The notes beneath the pieces are model-generated. The model did no database searches. It had not been told where the DNA came from and saw only the letters and a list, made by a program, of their open reading frames with translations. A stretch of 64,000 bases of DNA from Ipomoea triloba (taxonomy: Eukaryota > Streptophyta > Magnoliopsida > Solanales > Convolvulaceae). Below are positions 48,496-60,152 of the stretch, one piece after another (within the stretch, counting starts at the first letter, position 1; the number at the start of each line of letters is the position of its first letter). The stretch covers positions 29,236,615 to 29,300,614 of the forward strand of contig NC_044916.1 in the NCBI RefSeq assembly GCF_003576645.1, read 5' to 3'. Position numbers and translations under genes: made by a program.

Positions 48496-49428
48496 AACGA
48501 TCATTTCTTTTTCTTTTTCTTTATTTTTATTTTTATCGATCAATGAAAACTGAAAAGTGTATGATTATATACTCCTTAACATGATTTGAGTTATAATATA
48601 TGGGTTTAGTTTAATAGCTAATTGAGAAATAATTTTATCAAATATATACCACCTAATATGAAAGTGCAGCCTACCAAAAAAAATACACTAAAATAGTTAT
48701 GTTTGAGAAATGTGTTGCTAGGGCAACAACACAAGATCTCCAAATTTTTTTGGTGCCAAAATTTTTAAACGATGATATATATTAAATCACTTTTTTTTAA
48801 TCCTTAGTAATTATGTTTTTAGAGTTCATGAATTGGTTTTAATTACAATTGAAGATGAATGATTTTTAAATATGCACAAAAATGTCATTTTTATGCTAAA
48901 TTTTAAATTATATTTTATTTGTTGAATATTAGATGTATTATATTTTGACTAAAAGTCTTTTAATAAATATTTCATAAAAAATGACAGTTCAAATTCAACT
49001 ATTAAACATAATTCCTATTTTTTTTAGGATCAACCTTGTGAAACGACAATCATTATGCCACTTATCAGTGACATATAATTTATTTTTAATACATTTGATG
49101 TTGTGTACAAAAAATTCATTTTTGGTATTACTTAAAAATAAACTTTCAGTATATTAAAAATAAATATTTATCAATGACCCATAATATAATTTCAGTGAAA
49201 CGATTTCTAATTTGTTCGTCATAATTATTTAATATATATATAGGTGAAAATGCAATATTTTCCAACAATTAAACCCTACATAAAAAAACTGAAATAAAAA
49301 CTCTGCTAAAATTGTAAGTAGATTCCATTACGGTATTTGGGACCAATGGCGGATCCCGTCGGAGAGGACGCGGGATTGTCCCCGCGGGTTTGGAAAAGGG
49401 AAAATACACTTTTTTCAGTCATTGTCTG

Positions 49429-49430
<2 letters not shown>
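48496..49430. other. Intergenic region
   Basis: AT-rich, no gene or bounded element seen. Confidence 0.4.

Positions 49431-49497
<67 letters not shown>
49431..49497. repeat. (TA)n microsatellite
   Basis: About 33 TA units. Confidence 0.95.
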
Positions 49498-49499
<2 letters not shown>

Positions 49500-49814
49500 A
49501 TTTTTTAATCAAACAATATTTCTTCTCATTTTTAGAATAATAATCTAATGCATTAAATCGGAAGAAAGACAATCAACAAATTTATTTTGTGTATAATAAA
49601 TCATATTTTCTATTATTCTTGTTTTTTTTTGAGGAAATTTTCTATTATTCTTATATGTTTTAAATTTATTTTGTGTATTTAGTAACATATTTAATGTAAA
49701 TTTTAGATATATACATTTTATTTATTAATAAATAAATTAATAGGTAGTACTATAAAAGTTGAATACTAATACTCAATAATTAAATTTTAAGCAAATATGG
49801 AATTTTGCTAGTCG

Positions 49815-49818
<4 letters not shown>

Positions 49819-49870
<52 letters not shown>
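49819..49870. repeat. (TA)n microsatellite
   Basis: About 26 TA units, directly abutting the minisatellite element that starts at 49871. Confidence 0.95.
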
Positions 49871-49873
<3 letters not shown>

Positions 49874-50285
49874 TTCCCGTGCGGTTAACCTTCTTAGGTG
49901 TGGTTGTGCGGTTGCTTAGGTGCGTAGTTTTTCTTCTTAAAGTGCGTGATTTTCCTTCTTAAGGTGGATGATTTGTGTGCTTATAGATGCGTCAACCTAA
50001 AACTTTAGGTGCATGGTTTTACTTCTTAAGGTGCGTTGTTTTCTTTGTTAAGGTGCATGATTTATATGCTTAAGGTGCGTCAATGTTTAAAGTTGAAACT
50101 TAAGGTGTCCCGTTTTAAAACTTTAGGTGCATGGTTTGTGTTCTTAAGATGTATTGTTTGTGTGCTTAAAATGCGTGGTTTATGTACTGAAGCGCTGAAG
50201 GTGCACCATTTAAAAACTTTAGTTGTGTGATTTGTGTTCTTAAGGTGTTTTGTTTGTGTGCTTAAGGTACGTGATTTGTCTATGA
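49871..50285 (+). repeat. Minisatellite element with 'cttaaggtgcgt' units, left part
   Basis: Starts 'ggttcccgtgcggttaacct' at the edge of (TA)n and contains about fifteen diverged units of roughly 22-27 bp ('cttaaggtgcgtggtttgtg'). The array resumes at 51835 after the insertion at 50318-51829 and ends in the palindrome at 51875-51961. The two parts together are one interrupted element. Confidence 0.75.
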
Positions 50286-50317
50286 AAGTTATAATTTTAG
50301 TGGTTGAATTTGTGAGT

Positions 50318-51829
50318 GTCGTCCTCTAGGAAGGGCTAGGAGGGATTCGAGTAGCAAGGGATTAAACACGAGTTCATCGAGTGTTTGAAAGCTAACCAAA
50401 ATGATGTATTTGATTGCACGAGATCAAGACAAAACAAGTAATTGATTTAAGAAATAAACAATGATAAATAGGAGGATTTAAATCAAATATCAATGCACAA
50501 ATGCTTCTATAATGTTCTAAGGTTCTATGCTTAACAATGCTAAACAATGAAGTGATGGAATTAAGTCAATGCCAATGCCACTTTCGTGGACATTGGCTAT
50601 CACCAAAGTTCTAATCACATTCTCATAACAATTAGACTAGGTGAGGCATTTAATCAAACACATTGTGTGCATAATCCTTTCCAACTTCCCTTTCTCAAGG
50701 GCAAGTTAGAAATGTGAAAGGGTTGGCTATGGTGAATCCCTATTCTCATAAGTGAAACACCAATTCCATATATTTCTTGCATAATTTGGCCATAATCAAA
50801 CAAGAGTCAAATAATTTCATAAAATCACAATCACATTCATACTAAAAGCAATGCAAAACCTACATTGAACAATTTAATTCATGTAAGCATTCATACAAGG
50901 CAATTCAATTCAAATCCCTAAAGGATTTAACTACTCATAATGGATGTGATAATTAAAAGCAATTGGAATACTATGCAATGAATTTAAATACAAAAAGAAA
51001 TTGATAATTGCAAGGAGAAGAAATGGAAAATCTTACTTGATTGAATTTGTACAAAGCAAATCTAAAATTGAAGTAGTTTAATGTGTAATTACAATGGATA
51101 ATTCTTCATAAATATTCTTCAAGAGTAATGGAATTACAAAGGATAAATGATCTAAAGTGTTTTTGGATAGGGAAACTAAAAGAGGACTTAAAAATTTGAA
51201 AGGTAAACTAACAATAAAGCCTATGGCTATTTATAGTTAGAGAAATCGCGCCCAAAAACCGCCACCAATTTGCCTGGTCACGATGGTGGTCACGGTGTGA
51301 CCACTATCGTGACCAAGCCACAACTTTGCAGATTTCAGTAGTCACTCTGCTGGTACCGTGACCAGCAGAGTGACTACTGAAATCAGCAAAGTGGTCACGG
51401 TGGTCACAGTGGAGGTCACGGCGTGACCTCCGCCGTGACTCCGTCCCGTGACCACTTTCTGATCAGCGGTCGTCAAACTGTGACCAGCAGCTTGACACTA
51501 ATCAGAATGTTGTCAAGGATGTGACTCTGATCTGCTGGTTACGGTGTGATCAGCAGCTTGACATCCTCCCGGTGGTACGGCTTGACTTAACTCCTTACTT
51601 TGTTGCTCCGTTGAACTTTGTTATGATTTTGGTCATTTAGTCTTGCACCATTTTGCCTTGAAATCATCCCGATATGCTTACATTTTACGCTCCAACAAGT
51701 CTGAGTCCCAATTTTCGATACTTGAGGTATAAACACCTGAAACAAGCTTCATTCTTGCACAAACACCTAACATTCACTTAGAAGTTAGTACAATTAAAGC
51801 ATATTTATAGGTTAATTCACGGCTTATCA
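50318..51829 (-). mobile_element. Probable LTR-type insertion (solo LTR or LTR fragment)
   Basis: On the minus strand it begins TGATAAGCCGTGAATTAACC at 51829 and ends GGACGACACTCACA near 50318, that is TG...CA, about 1.5 kb. It splits the minisatellite array. It contains no ORF and includes a GC-rich palindromic block at 51250-51560. I could not identify a matching 5-bp target duplication, so the class is inferred from ends and length only. Confidence 0.5.
51331..51384. repeat. Perfect 24-bp palindrome with 6-nt loop
   Basis: Arms 51331-51354 and 51361-51384 (including 'gtcactctgctggt') are exact reverse complements around 'accgtg'. They lie within a cluster of 'ggtcacggtg' and 'cgtgacc' motifs at 51280-51560 that form further, weaker hairpins. 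Confidence 0.9.
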
Positions 51830-51834
51830 GCCTA

Positions 51835-51961
51835 CTTAAGGTGCGTCATTTTAATGCTTAAGGTGCGTAACCGCATAACTGCACGGGAAGCTATACCCGC
51901 ACCTGAACCCTTCCTCTATATGGAAGGGTTCAGGTGCGGGTATAGCTTCCCATGCGGTTAT
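51835..51961. repeat. Right end of the minisatellite element with 40-bp palindrome
   Basis: Two more 'cttaaggtgcgt' units are followed by a hairpin: arms 51875-51914 and 51922-51961 pair over 40 bp with two mismatches around a 7-nt loop (tctatat). The arms contain 'aagctatacccgcacctgaa'. The outer end 'atgcggtta' is the inverse of 'aaccgcat' at 51869 and resembles 'gtgcggttaacc' at the left end (49878). Confidence 0.9.
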
Positions 51962-51963
51962 GC

Positions 51964-51965
<2 letters not shown>

Positions 51966-52041
<76 letters not shown>
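51966..52041. repeat. (TA)n-(CA)n compound microsatellite
   Basis: About 15 TA units followed by about 22 CA units. Confidence 0.95.
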
Positions 52042-52043
<2 letters not shown>

Positions 52044-52570
52044 TACATCTGTAAAAATTGGATGGATCAGATAAAATAAAATAAAAATGTGGTGGCTTTT
52101 TCGTAATTATCGTCAACTTCACTTTGCAACTTAGAACACTATACTATGCATTTTGTGACAACTAAATATATATTACTGAAAAACTTTTAAAAAAATGAGT
52201 GAAAAAGTTCAATTTTAAATCTAAATCGAGCTATAAAAAACGAACTCTTAAACTAAATAAAATCAAAAACTCAAGTCATAAACTCTAAAATCCAAATACT
52301 AAGTGCAATGCACTTTCGTATTTTTGCAGGTGTAATTTTTTAATACTAAATGTATATTTTGTAACAACGAACTAAATGTGCATTCTTGAAATTTTTTGAG
52401 AAATGCCTATTTTAGCGTTCTAGATTGCATAGTAATGTTGGTGATAATTTAAAAAATGCCACCGCTTTTCTTTTTCTTTTTTTTTTTAAATTTTATTTGA
52501 TTTGATCCGTCCAATTTTTCAAGATATAAAGTGAGATTAGTTTTCTCATGAAGACTTGTTCTCAATTGGA
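52042..52570. mobile_element. Long-TIR element, copy with right end
   Basis: Shares 'cgtaattatcgtcaacttca' and 'caatgcactttcg' with 37425-37855. Its right end ('gttttctcatgaagacttgt', 'tctcaattgg') is the inverse of that copy's left end. Its own left TIR is replaced by the (CA)n tract, which may have grown out of the 'gaacacacaccc' of the TIR. Confidence 0.6.
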
Positions 52571-52710
52571 TAAAATGAACCAGGCTTCCTATGAAAACTG
52601 CGAACTACATATTATGCATCTTATAAATAATAATGTCTAATTGTTCACCTGAAAACTATTATCTAAATACATTGTCAAATATTTTCTATAAAAAAAATGC
52701 GCAAATTATA

Positions 52711-52989
52711 ATGTGGACCATGGTCATGGTTGATACTGCAGCTGTGTTGAACTGATACTGCAGTTGTGTTGAAAGGCAACTGCAGTTGCATGGAACAGAG
52801 GTCGTTTCATCCGTTTAACACACTGCAGTATCAGTTCAACACAACTGCAGTTCCAGACGGATGAAACGACCTCTGTTCCGCGCAACTTCAGTTTCCTTTC
52901 AACACAACTGGAGTATCAGTTCAATACAACTACAGTATCCGTTCAACACAACTGCAGTATTAGCCATGGTGCACGGTCCACGGTATAAC
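52711..52989. mobile_element. Small TIR element with 'caacacaactgcagt' minisatellite core, copy 2
   Basis: Ends 'atgtggaccatggtc' and 'cggtccacggtataac' are inverted. The core has the units in both orientations ('actgcagttgtgttgaa' and 'ttcaacacaactgcagt'), so the inner part is itself palindromic. Relative of 42199-42443. Confidence 0.75.
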
Positions 52990-54313
52990 GAGTGAAAAAA
53001 ATGCGGTAGACATTTTTATCCAATAAGACAGCGTGAGCCACGGAAGTCCCCAAGACTGTGGTCTCTACTTTAGAAATAAGATTAGGACCGGAAACAATGC
53101 TTAATGGACTAACCAAGAAAATTCCAAAATATCAGCGGGGCTATGGGCTTCACTTTTCTCATCATTAACCGTCCAAAGAATTTTTTTTGCTACTAGTCTA
53201 CAACTTTTCAAATCAAACTATCTTTTTCCATTATCTTCCACGACATTCAACTTTTTAATACATACAGGCACGCACACACATATATAGAATAATATGGTTA
53301 CATATGTATGCTAACACAATGGACCATGATTAGTGATGTCAAGCGGATTGTGCAGTACTAATTCGGATAAACTTACATGAGCTAACACTAATGTGGCTCA
53401 TGCTATACACATTGAAATGTATAGTGAAGGTTGTTGAATAATTGTGAGTTGTGACATTTGATAACATGAATAGAAGGGGAGGGGAAGTCTGTAGTGGTAA
53501 CAAACTAATTATGGTGATTATGATGCACTATTATTTGCATTTTTTGTATATATGTTTAAAAAGTTTATAAAAATAATATTTACCATTTAGTGAATTGAAT
53601 AGTGTATTTTTGGATAAAAAATTATATGTTATATTTTTTTTAAGTGGCAAAAAGAAAGTTACAGTTACTATTTGCACGGAGTAAACTCGAATAGTTATTT
53701 TAAGACTGTATGTTATATTTTTTATAATAAAAAATTAGAAATATAATTGAGCCACTGGGTAGGCTTGTGGATGCCGTATTCAAACTCCAAAGCTATTTAA
53801 TAGCTCCCCACACAATACGCTCATCATATTCCATTATTACTTACCATATTATTATTATTATTATTATTAGTCGGGAAAACATACATCACATCATCGTTGG
53901 CTTCTTTGACCCTCCATTTCAGTAAAAAGATTTGTGGAAGAACAAAAAACTTTACTGTCATATATAATTGTATTTTGTGCACGATAACGTTGCCCAAGTA
54001 TTGCAGAACATATTCAATTACTACAGAATCTACTTGTATCTTCCTACATCAAGCAAAGGAGATATCAGATATTATTGCAATTATACATCCATTCTATTTT
54101 TATCTCGTTATATTTTATACGAGTTTATTGACCTAAGTAACACATACTCTAAGTTAATTAGTTCCATTAATGATAATAGATAAAAATGCGAGATGTAGGA
54201 AGATATGAATTTTCATGCATGGCATTCAATTTGCCAACCTATCTTTAATTGAACATGATCTTGCATCTATTTTTTTTTATGCATATTTTGAAAATCAACA
54301 AAATCATCATATA
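52990..54313. other. Intergenic region
   Basis: No gene seen. A short (ATT)n lies at about 53850-53868. Confidence 0.4.
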
Positions 54314-54505
54314 TTAAAGCTGCAAATAGTTCAAGCACAACAGCGGAGAATCTCTCCAAATAGAGCGAGCGGTAGATGCACCCTCCTCTTTAGTTAAGGT
54401 GTGGGATGTGCGATTGGCATCCCTACTAATAAAACTAGCGTAGCAATGCGGTATAGAATTAATTAAATGCAAACAAGACTCAGTAACATGCCCAAATAGA
54501 CTCAA
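54314..54505 (-). pseudogene. LINE-type RNase H domain fragment
   Basis: A 63-codon frame ending at 54314 contains CYASFISRDANRTSHTLTKE followed by ARSIWRDSPLLCL. This matches the C-terminal end of the plant LINE/RVT_3 RNase H domain, where a (F/S)-R-(D/R)-A/S-N-x-x-(A/S)-H-x-L-A block precedes W-x-(D)-x-P-P. The alanine after H-T-L is replaced and no upstream catalytic block is seen, so it is a relic. Confidence 0.5.
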
Positions 54506-54931
54506 TGCATCTATTTTTTATGCATATATTAATGAAGACAAAAGTAATTAGAATGTTTAACTACTTAAATTTTAAAATATTTTGAAATTTAGACATTTTA
54601 TTTTTATTTTAAATTAATTTTGTGGTAATTGCATTTGACTATATTTATTAGTGATTTAGTGTTCTACTTTTATTTATTAGTGTAATATTTTTAATTATTA
54701 AATTAGCAAATAATTAATATTAATGCACATTTAAAAACATATTTTTAGAAATTAGTATTTCCTCATTTTTTTTGTTTCCATACTACTTATGGTGTCACTC
54801 ATTATCATTTTTTTCCCTTACAAGGGAAAGAATAACAAACAAAACATTCAAATTTTAAGTAAAAAAGTTTCACTTAAATTGGAAAATAAATTATGTTGAT
54901 CAAACTCAACAAAGCAAAGAGTTAAAGAATA

Positions 54932-54962
<31 letters not shown>

Positions 54963-55026
54963 GCACACACAATTATCACCATATCAGAAGGTCACATGTT
55001 TGATGACTTTTCCACTCTCTTAATTA

Positions 55027-55338
55027 GGGTATGTTTGGTTCACACATGGAAATCGAAATCGGAATCAGAATGAGTATCAAATACTTAGTAAGGATAATAA
55101 GTTTTGGTGAAAGTATTTTACATGTTTGGTAGTACGATACGTGGAATGGGAATGATTATTAATAGTTGGGAAAGCGGAGGAGGAAGGAAAATAAAACTCT
55201 TATTTTATTAGGGAATGAGTTTTGTAATTAATGGGGTAATCAAAACCCATAGTAGTGTTTTAAAAACCTATCAACCAAACAATAACAATGACTTTGATAC
55301 CCATCCATGATAGTTAAACATGTCAACGAAACACACCC
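55027..55338. mobile_element. Tourist-like MITE (PIF/Harbinger), copy 2
   Basis: 312 bp. Ends 'gggtatgtttggtt' and 'aacgaaacacaccc' are inverted and flanked by TTA (55024-55026 and 55339-55341). The interior matches 46927-47227 ('tgggaatgattattaatagt'). Confidence 0.85.
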
Positions 55339-55423
55339 TTAAACCTATTGCATATGGTCTTCCCATTCCTGATAGCTAAATCTGTCAATCAAACACACCC
55401 TTAAACCTATTGCATATGGTCTT
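55300..55423 (+). repeat. Tandem duplication of about 60 bp at the MITE end
   Basis: The terminal part of the MITE plus flank ('caaacacacccttaaacc', 'tattgcatatggtcttcc') is repeated directly, the second copy ending at 55423. Confidence 0.8.
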
Positions 55424-58400
55424 CCTACTATAGTTACCTCTCATGTGTAATTTATGGGTTGAACGAGAATTACCCAATGCATATTCTCGACTAGTAGAGT
55501 TTTCCTCATCATTAAAAAAAAAAAAAAGAATATTCATGCATGTAACCTAAAATCCAACTTCTCATGGTGATTAGTCCATCAATTTAGTTTCTTTATGAAT
55601 GTGATTAATGATGCATGTCCAATTCTGACCAATGAGTTTACAAATTGTTTCAACCAAATGACGATAACAATGATCCTGATATAAAGTCGAATGACGATAA
55701 TGATCTTGATATAAAGTTGTATGACCACCACCAAAAATCACTCTCAAATTAAACTCAATGGTAACCTTTTTCTTATTAACATAATTTCAAAACATTGTAG
55801 GATGAAGGTGGGATGTTTCACAATTAGTTGTTAATTGATAGTTAATTATGTTAATTAATTTAATGAGTTGATAATATTAATTGGTTGTAAAAAAAATATT
55901 TATTGATTTAGCAAGTTACTCTTAGTTGATTAAATGTAAAATGACGGATGGTAATAATATTCTTGAGATGTGATCGATACTGATTTACCAAACACATAAA
56001 ATTTATTAGTTTTTATCATAAAACATTATATTGTAGGTTCCCATGCATCTCATTGAGACTCATACGGGTACTAAAATTACAAAAATAGCCGATATACATT
56101 CATAATACAGCCATCACATTATTTTAATAATTATATATACAATAATAGTAATAATAAAGATATGCTTCATTTCTTTTTGGAAGTTACTGGGTGGAAGAAT
56201 TTGATATACTTTTAGACTATACTCTGAATTCTTTGAAAAATGGAATTCATCTAATCTATACTTTCCAACTTGTGCAAAGATAAAGATTAGGCCATCTTCT
56301 ATTGATTGGACTGATAAAATAAATTTTATAAGTGTTTCTATGGGCTACTGGTTCTATATGTTTTGACACCAATCTTTATAGGTAGATATGGAAGAATTAC
56401 TTCTTTCAACTCATTTATTAAAATAAATATATTGTTTTTCTTTTATTTATTTTTTTTTTAAAAAAAAAAAAACGGTGTAGCAAGAGTATAACCAAAAGTT
56501 TTCTTTAGGAAAATCAAGTATCAAAGTTTATCACCATTAATTCTCACGAAAATTAATTTTATGATTTTGTCAAATGTAATTCCATTTAAAAAACCCCGTT
56601 AGCCCTCTTTTTATTTAATCTTTGTATCACATTTCTGCATCAAGTACAATTTATCAAAATCTACAACACAAACACACACACACATATGTGAGGGTTCATA
56701 ATGTGAAAAAAAAAAGAGTAAAATGTGGGACTAATCTAATTCATCACTTTTGATAAACCAACGTTTGAAAGTCACTGAAAGATAAATAGAAAATGGATGG
56801 GGTCAGTTTTCTAAATATTGAAAATTTAAAAGTTTACAATAATTATAAAATTGATCCCGTGTTTTTTTTAACTAAAACCTTTCATCGTTGATATGATGAA
56901 CCCTAATGGACGATTGTGATCAATCCTTATGTTTTATAGGAGGGGTTGTTCCTGTTTGAACTCGCCCTTATAGAAGAAGGTTCATGTGAGAGCGAGCATG
57001 CTCCCAAATAAAAAGTGAGGACTGATTTGTATATATAAACAGTTGAGGGTGGTTGAAAAATAACAAAACAAAAAAAAAAAAAAAGATATGAAGTCAGTTT
57101 TGTAAATATATGTAAATTTAAAAGTTTGAAATAGTTATGGAGTATAAAATTAAGTTACCTTCTTTTTTCTTTTTACAAAACCTTAACTATTAATTAATCT
57201 TGATGACTATAATTAGTCTTAACTTTTTTCAAATCACATATCATTTCTAACCCTATATATAATAGCAAAATTTGTGGGGGCACGCATCGTTTTCTTGTCC
57301 AAATTGATTTAAAGTGCAGATCAAAGCATCGTTTTCTTGTCCAAATCAACATAAAATTACAAAATAAAATTGACCAAAAATGATGTGAGTTCATACGCGA
57401 TTACAAGAGCTAGGGAGATAAAATTCAGTACTAGAATGAACGGATTGAAGATGACTTCCACTTTTCCAGATCTGCTCCTAAAAAAAATTAACCATAATTT
57501 TCATAAGTTGACTATTAACTTCCCCATAGAATGCAAAGCACGCTTTTGGATCACTTTACGCTTATACCATTTTAATAAAAAGTGAGCACTTTTTGGTACT
57601 GCTTAAAATTTAACACTTTTTTTTGTTAGGGTAATGGAGTGATATAAATGAAATCAATTTAACAAGTTATTTAAAAAATTATAAATCCACCATTAAATTT
57701 GGACTGTCAACTTAAATATTTTATTATTTACAAAACTATTAGTAGTTTTTTCTGGAGGAGAGAGATGATGATTTGGAAGAGATTGAATAGAGAGAGGAAA
57801 AATAATTTGCAGTAATGTGATTTTTTGTGAGACTCGCACACGAAAAAAGAAAATAGAAGAAAAAGACGCGATCCATGTGCATCATTTTCTCACCTTTATC
57901 TCTCATAGTAATTCTGAAAAAAAAAAAAAAAAAAAAACCTAAGAAAATATGTCCTCTATTGAAGATGCTCTTACCAACTATAGTCAAGAATTTAGGGTTA
58001 AATTAATTTGGTTTAATTTAATATATGTGTTTTTAGTTTTGATATAAGTAAAGACAAAATGCTAAGTAAATTGTAGCTCTATGACATCTCTGTAGCTCTC
58101 CCAAATGGAAGGTCAGAGGTTTGAACCCAGACCACAGTGGGGGGCATTTTTGCAGAGGCAGTAATACTTAAAAACAAAAATAATTAAAGACAATATTTAC
58201 TGTGTTCAAATTGACCGTTTACAATTGTCATTTTTTTAGTTAAGAAAAAAAATCATACTTCTATTCTAAAGTATTATCAAGTTACATAGTAAGTTCGTAT
58301 ATTTTGTTTATTGTAAATTTAGTCATTCAATTATTGACATAATTATAAATATTATTCGTTTTTTTCAATTATTGCAAGTATAGCACCTACTTTTAACAAT

Positions 58401-58974
58401 ATTCAGTGCTCTAAATGAAAGACTATATTTATAGCTATTAAAGGCCATGACCTACATTTATAACTTTAGAACAATTAAGGCATTAAAAATATAATTTATC
58501 TTGAATTAATCAGAACATGTCAAGTCTATAAGATATAAATTATAAGGTAAAAAAGAATAATAAAAAAATCAAATAAAATACATGCAATATTTGAAAATAC
58601 TGTGGACTATGTATATACTTTCAATGTTTATTTATATTTAGATTCTCCTAGTAGACACATTTATTGAGACTCATGTGATAAAGATACTTCGTGAATTCCT
58701 TATTTTTACTCTCAATTTTTACTTACACTCTTAAATTTTGACGTAGATATATTTTTTGAAATCTATGTAATTAAGATAGCTTATCTTATTTGCCACATTA
58801 GAGAGTAAACTAAAAAATAAAAATAAAATAAAATAAAAAATGAAAGAGTATATGTAGACTGTAGTAGACCTCTGCCGCATTATTCTATGAAAGTTGGGTG
58901 GAGTTATAATTAAGCAAAAAGAAAGGGCATGTGAGTGAAGAATACCAGAATATGAGTAATATTAAAGCTTTTGA
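55424..58974. other. Intergenic region
   Basis: AT-rich. A diverged tRNA-like stretch ('gtagctctcccaaatggaag', then 'gaggtttgaaccca') at 58085-58145 may be an old SINE of another family. No gene seen. Confidence 0.4.
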
Positions 58975-59162
58975 GTTAAAAAAAATTTTAATAATAGTTT
59001 TATAGGTGATATTTCACTTTTAATCTTTATTTTTATCACAATATTCTCATTTAGTCTTAATATTATTGTGGTATGACCATTTTTAGTTCTTCGTCAACGA
59101 AATCGTTGAGATATCGTTAAATACAAAAATATTTATATCTTTTTTATACAAAGTAAGTTGAC

Positions 59163-59211
<49 letters not shown>

Positions 59212-59420
59212 ATTTTTTTAAAAAAATCTATAATTGAAGACCAAGATGCCTTTGTATTTAACAATATTTAAACTGTTTAGTTGATAAAAGATCAAAAATA
59301 GTCATGTCAAAATAATACTAAGACCAAATTTGATTGATCTAATAAATTAAAAAAAAAAAACTTAAAATGGATTGTTACGTATAAATTTATGACAAAAAAT
59401 GAAATTAACTCTTAAAATTT
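58975..59420. repeat. (TA)n-centred inverted-repeat element, complete copy
   Basis: Two diverged inverted arms of about 150-180 bp meet at (TA)n (59168-59215). Left arm has 'gtcttaatattattgtggta' and 'atcgttaaatacaaa'; the right arm read in reverse has 'ggtcttagtattattttgac' and 'ttgttaaatacaaa'. The left half of a second copy abuts the assembly gap at 22290-22601. Confidence 0.65.
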
Positions 59421-59858
59421 TACTTTTTTGTAAAAATTATCTATTAATCTTTTTAATTTGAGTTAGTTTGTTATAAACAACTTAAAGTGATTTATCTGGA
59501 CTACCGTTAGAAAAAGTTAATCTGTATACACTTTTGAGTAACGATTGTAAATTTGTGACAAATGAAAGTAATATTTTTTTTTAGAACACAAATGAAAGTA
59601 ATATTGAATTACGTAGTTATGAAAGATGATGGTTCCCAGCTGGATCTGGACGGTCGTGGAGGCTTCTGCGCCCACCCCACATGTCCCATCATCCCTGTCC
59701 CCACCCACCTTTTGTCCCTGAGTAGATTCCAAACTTCTTTTTTTGGTACTCCACTTCACATATTTCTCTTTTCACCCCCACTCAATTTTTTTCTTCTTTT
59801 TCCAGTTTCCCATTTTCTTTTTTTTTTTTTCCTGACCCAAATTCCACCACTTTTTCCG

Positions 59859-59866
59859 CTATAAAA
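59859..59866 (+). promoter_or_regulatory. TATA box of the bZIP gene
   Basis: CTATAAAA-type motif about 645 bp upstream of the bZIP ATG. Transcription would start near 59890 and give a leader of about 610 nt, rich in CT and (TTC)n at 59989-60009, as expected for S1 bZIP mRNAs. Confidence 0.65.
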
Positions 59867-60010
59867 TCCCAATCAAATACCTAGCCCTTCCTCTACCTCC
59901 TCTTCTGTTTTCTCCTTTTACACTCTCCACTATTTACTGGCCCTCTGCTCTTTCTCTTTCAAAGCCTTAAGCTTCTCATTCCCACCTTTCTTCTTCTTCT
60001 TCTTCTTCAT

Positions 60011-60033
60011 CCAAGAACAGTTACTGTTCTTGG
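60011..60033 (+). promoter_or_regulatory. Perfect 10-bp hairpin in the bZIP leader
   Basis: 'ccaagaacag', loop 'tta', 'ctgttcttgg': perfect stem. It lies upstream of all uORFs, about 120 nt after the inferred transcription start, and could slow scanning ribosomes. Confidence 0.6.
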
Positions 60034-60152
60034 GTTTTCTGCAATTCTTGATCTTTTGTGTTTGTTTTCTGTTGGAAAATCCGAGTGAATAGAATAATCC
60101 TGTTGGTTGATCTGTTCTTCAAGTCTGGGGGGTTTTCTTGAAGCTAATCTTG

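Noticed and set aside
49871..50285. CRISPR-like array
   Set aside because: Units are adjacent diverged repeats without unique spacers, and the genome is eukaryotic.
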